A DNA stretch of 6,480 nucleotides from Terriglobia bacterium. Lineage in GTDB: Bacteria > Acidobacteriota > Terriglobia > UBA7540. Below, in pieces: positions 5,399-6,480 of the stretch. Under the pieces are notes generated by a model. That model was not told the origin of the DNA. It ran no database searches and saw only the letters and a list, made by a program, of their open reading frames with translations. Made by a program: the position numbers and the translations under genes. The stretch covers positions 1-6,480 of the forward strand of contig JALHUF010000125.1 of the NCBI GenBank assembly GCA_022866195.1, given 5' to 3'. Positions within the stretch are counted from its first letter, which is position 1. Each line of letters starts with the position of its first letter.

Positions 5399-6022
5399 AT
5401 GGTCACAGCGATTCTCGAATTCCTCGCCGCCTTCATCATCGCCGTCATCTCCAGCACCGGCTATCTGGGCATCGTCCTGCTCATGGGGATCGAGTCGGCC
5501 TGCATCCCGTTGCCCTCTGAGGTCATCATGCCCTTTTCCGGCTATCTGGTCTCCGTGGGAAGGTTCCGGCTGGCGTGGGTGGCGGTGGCGGGAGCGCTGG
5601 GATGTAACCTCGGGTCGCTCGTGGCCTATTACGTGGGTTCGCTGGGCGGCAGACCGCTGGTGGAGAAGTACGGCCGTTACGTCCTCATCACCCGGCACGA
5701 CTTGGCCATGGCCGACCGGTTCTTCGCCCGCTACGGTGACTGGGCCGTGTTCATCGCCCGCTTGCTGCCCGTCATCCGGACGTTCATCGCCTTGCCCGCC
5801 GGTATCGCCCGCATGAATTTCCTGCGGTTCAATATTTACACCTTCCTGGGGTCGCTGCTCTGGTGCTGGGTCCTGGCCTACGCTGGCTTCAAACTCGGCG
5901 AGCGCTGGACCACACTGCGCGGATACGTCCATCGCTTCGACACGGTCATCGGGATTCTCATCGTCCTCGGCGCCGTGTGGTTCATCCACAATCGCTGGAA
6001 GAACCGCCTGCGGGCGGAGTAG
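5399..6022 (+). CDS. DedA-family inner-membrane protein (SNARE-associated/VTT domain)
   Basis: 207 residues from ATG 5399. In-frame GTG codons at 5324 and 5342 give an Arg-rich extension unlike the family, and GTG 5342 has a GGAAGG only 3 bases away, so I prefer the ATG although it lacks a clear Shine-Dalgarno. Family motifs are complete: ISSTGYLGIVLLMGIESACIP with E32, PLPSE (38-42), a re-entrant-loop-like GALGCNLGSLVAYYVG, then IARLLPVIRTFIALPAGIAR (R121, P124, R127, PAG 133-135), which carries the arginines needed for function in characterised members. Several membrane segments are evident, with a last helix near 183-196 and a basic cytoplasmic end. DedA proteins recycle undecaprenyl phosphate or other phospholipids across the membrane and support proton-motive-force homeostasis; this assignment is by family. 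A hairpin follows directly after the stop. Confidence 0.93.
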   Translation: MVTAILEFLAAFIIAVISSTGYLGIVLLMGIESACIPLPSEVIMPFSGYLVSVGRFRLAWVAVAGALGCNLGSLVAYYVGSLGGRPLVEKYGRYVLITRHDLAMADRFFARYGDWAVFIARLLPVIRTFIALPAGIARMNFLRFNIYTFLGSLLWCWVLAYAGFKLGERWTTLRGYVHRFDTVIGILIVLGAVWFIHNRWKNRLRAE

Positions 6023-6041
6023 GGGAGGGCTCAGCCCTCCC
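6023..6041 (+). terminator. 8-bp perfect hairpin immediately after the DedA stop
   Basis: GGGAGGGC (6023-6030), loop TCA, GCCCTCCC (6034-6041). The stem begins at the base after the TAG stop. It is strong and GC-only apart from one A-T pair, but no T-run follows, so it is either a non-canonical terminator or a 3'-end-protecting structure. Confidence 0.5.
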
Positions 6042-6048
6042 GCAATGG

Positions 6049-6070
6049 CGCAGACGCCCTCAGGTCTGCG
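6049..6070. terminator. Second hairpin of the DedA 3' cluster
   Basis: CGCAGAC (6049-6055) and GTCTGCG (6064-6070) pair perfectly over an 8-nt loop, 7 bases after the first hairpin. A weaker third pairing, CGGGC/GCCCG, follows at about 6069-6090, with GGCAGCC repeated inside it. No T-run is present. The rest of the gap to 6168 shows no gene. Confidence 0.35.
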
Positions 6071-6168
6071 GGCAGCCGGAGGCAGCCCGAATGTGCACCG
6101 TTGTCAAGCACTAACCCCTTACCTCTCAATAACATTCCGGCTTTCGACAGATAACCAGTTGTGTTTTC

Positions 6169-6255
6169 GAGGATGCTAAAAAAGGGCGCGGAGCATGTCA
6201 CCCTGAGCGAAGCGAACGGGCTCGGCATGACAGGGGGATTTTTTCAGCACCCTTC
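6169..6255. mobile_element. MITE-like palindromic repeat, copy 2 (inverted relative to copy 1)
   Basis: About 87 bp. The left end GAGGATGCTAAAAAAGGGCG and following bases match the reverse complement of the right part of copy 1 (3638-3688) almost base for base over about 45 positions, including GCGGAGCATGTCACCCTGAG. The right end (TTTTTTCAGCACCCTTC) matches copy 1's other end imperfectly. It lacks copy 1's roughly 50-bp AT-richer middle. No CTAG or other duplication flanks it. It lies between the DedA gene and the convergent partial gene. Confidence 0.7.
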
Positions 6256-6284
6256 TACGCGCCCGGCGGTTAGGGCGAACTGAG

Positions 6285-6350
6285 AATTTGAAATTGAAGA
6301 TTGAACGCCAGATCATCAATCGTCAATCGACAATCGACAATCTCAAATCG
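6285..6350. repeat. 7-bp phased repeat with inverted left flank
   Basis: Five consecutive 7-bp units: TCAATCG, TCAATCG, ACAATCG, ACAATCT, CAAATCG (6316-6350). Upstream, ATTTGAAATTGAAGATTGA (6285-6303) resembles the reverse complement of the last units, so the whole forms an imperfect inverted repeat. The last two units overlap the 3' end and stop codon of the minus-strand gene at 6343. The unit is too short and has no spacers, so it is not a CRISPR array. Confidence 0.65.
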
Positions 6351-6480
6351 ATCTTACCGGCAGGTCGACGATGTTCTCCACGGCGGCGACTTCGCGGGTG
6401 ACGAACGGTTCGCCGTAGCGCACGCCGATCATCAGCCCGAAGTGGCGGGCGAGCGAGGCCATGCGCTCGCGCAGGTCAGC
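6343..6480 (-). CDS. C-terminal fragment of an unidentified protein
   Basis: The frame is open from the right edge to the TGA at 6343-6345, giving the last 45 residues of a protein whose start lies outside the window. It reads ADLRERMASLARHFG, then LMIGVRYGEPFVTREVAAVE, then NIVDLPVRSI. Codons are GC-ending as in the neighbouring genes and the sequence looks like a real alpha/beta C-terminus, but I cannot place it in a family. The final residues (RSI) and stop come from the 7-bp repeat that overlaps the gene end, so the original end may have been changed. It converges on the DedA gene. Confidence 0.65.
   Translation of the reverse strand, partial: ADLRERMASLARHFGLMIGVRYGEPFVTREVAAVENIVDLPVRSI

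Noticed and set aside
4952..5989. 345-codon open frame on the minus strand
   Set aside because: It is antisense to the DedA and small hypothetical genes, very rich in Asp, Glu, Gly, His and Gln, with no domain. DedA on the plus strand has clear family motifs.
6031..6228. Short minus-strand frame with peptide SPFASLRVTCSAPFF
   Set aside because: The peptide is the translation of the GTCACCCTGAGCGAAGCGAA repeat; similar peptides arise from copy 1, so it is a repeat artefact.
6316..6350. Possible CRISPR array
   Set aside because: Units are 7 bp with no spacers and there are no cas genes; it is a short phased repeat.

Overview
The window is high-GC bacterial DNA, most likely from an Acidobacteriota genome. 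The main pointer is the secreted von Willebrand factor A protein at 1394-2410, which has the layout of the 'VWFA-related Acidobacterial domain' family. Supporting signs are a tandem pair of DUF507 genes and dispersed palindromic repeats carrying the core GTCAnnnTGAGCGAAGCGAA. This is chromosomal housekeeping and cell-envelope DNA; I see no phage, integrase, CRISPR array or transposase gene.

Layout: (1) 1-349, minus strand: the 5' part of a gene for an exported beta-sandwich-like protein, leaving the window on the left and preceded by a TATAAT box. (2) 439-1194, minus: a divergent guanylate kinase-like NMP kinase. (3) 1191-1396: a short stretch that looks coding but has no start codon; its stop overlaps the kinase start as ATGA. 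(4) 1394-2410, minus: the VWA protein, with a 10-bp hairpin in its leader. Its linker after the signal peptide may be frame-scrambled. (5) 2526-2821, minus: tRNA-Asp(GTC) and tRNA-Val(TAC), separated by an imperfect palindrome built of 8-bp phased units. (6) 2961-3557, plus: two tandem DUF507 genes behind a TTGACA promoter. (7) 3554-3692: a palindromic element with perfect 20-bp inverted ends; its first end contains the stop codon of the second DUF507 gene. (8) 3834-4832, minus: an exported M48 metalloprotease. (9) 4833-5086: a divergent promoter region with a perfect dyad over one -10 box. (10) 5087-5308, plus: a small conserved-looking hypothetical protein. (11) 5399-6022, plus: a DedA-family membrane protein. 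(12) 6023-6342: three hairpins, an inverted second copy of the palindromic element, and a 7-bp phased repeat. (13) 6343-6480, minus: the C-terminus of an unidentified protein whose stop codon lies inside that 7-bp repeat.

The genes do not form one pathway. The exported protein, VWA protein, M48 protease and DedA protein all act at or beyond the inner membrane; the kinase-like protein and DUF507 pair are cytoplasmic. The less ordinary content is in the repeats and gene edges: two repeat types overlap or supply stop codons, one lies in a tRNA spacer, and two short stretches show coding-type codon use in an unexpected frame. I found no convincing new multi-gene system.
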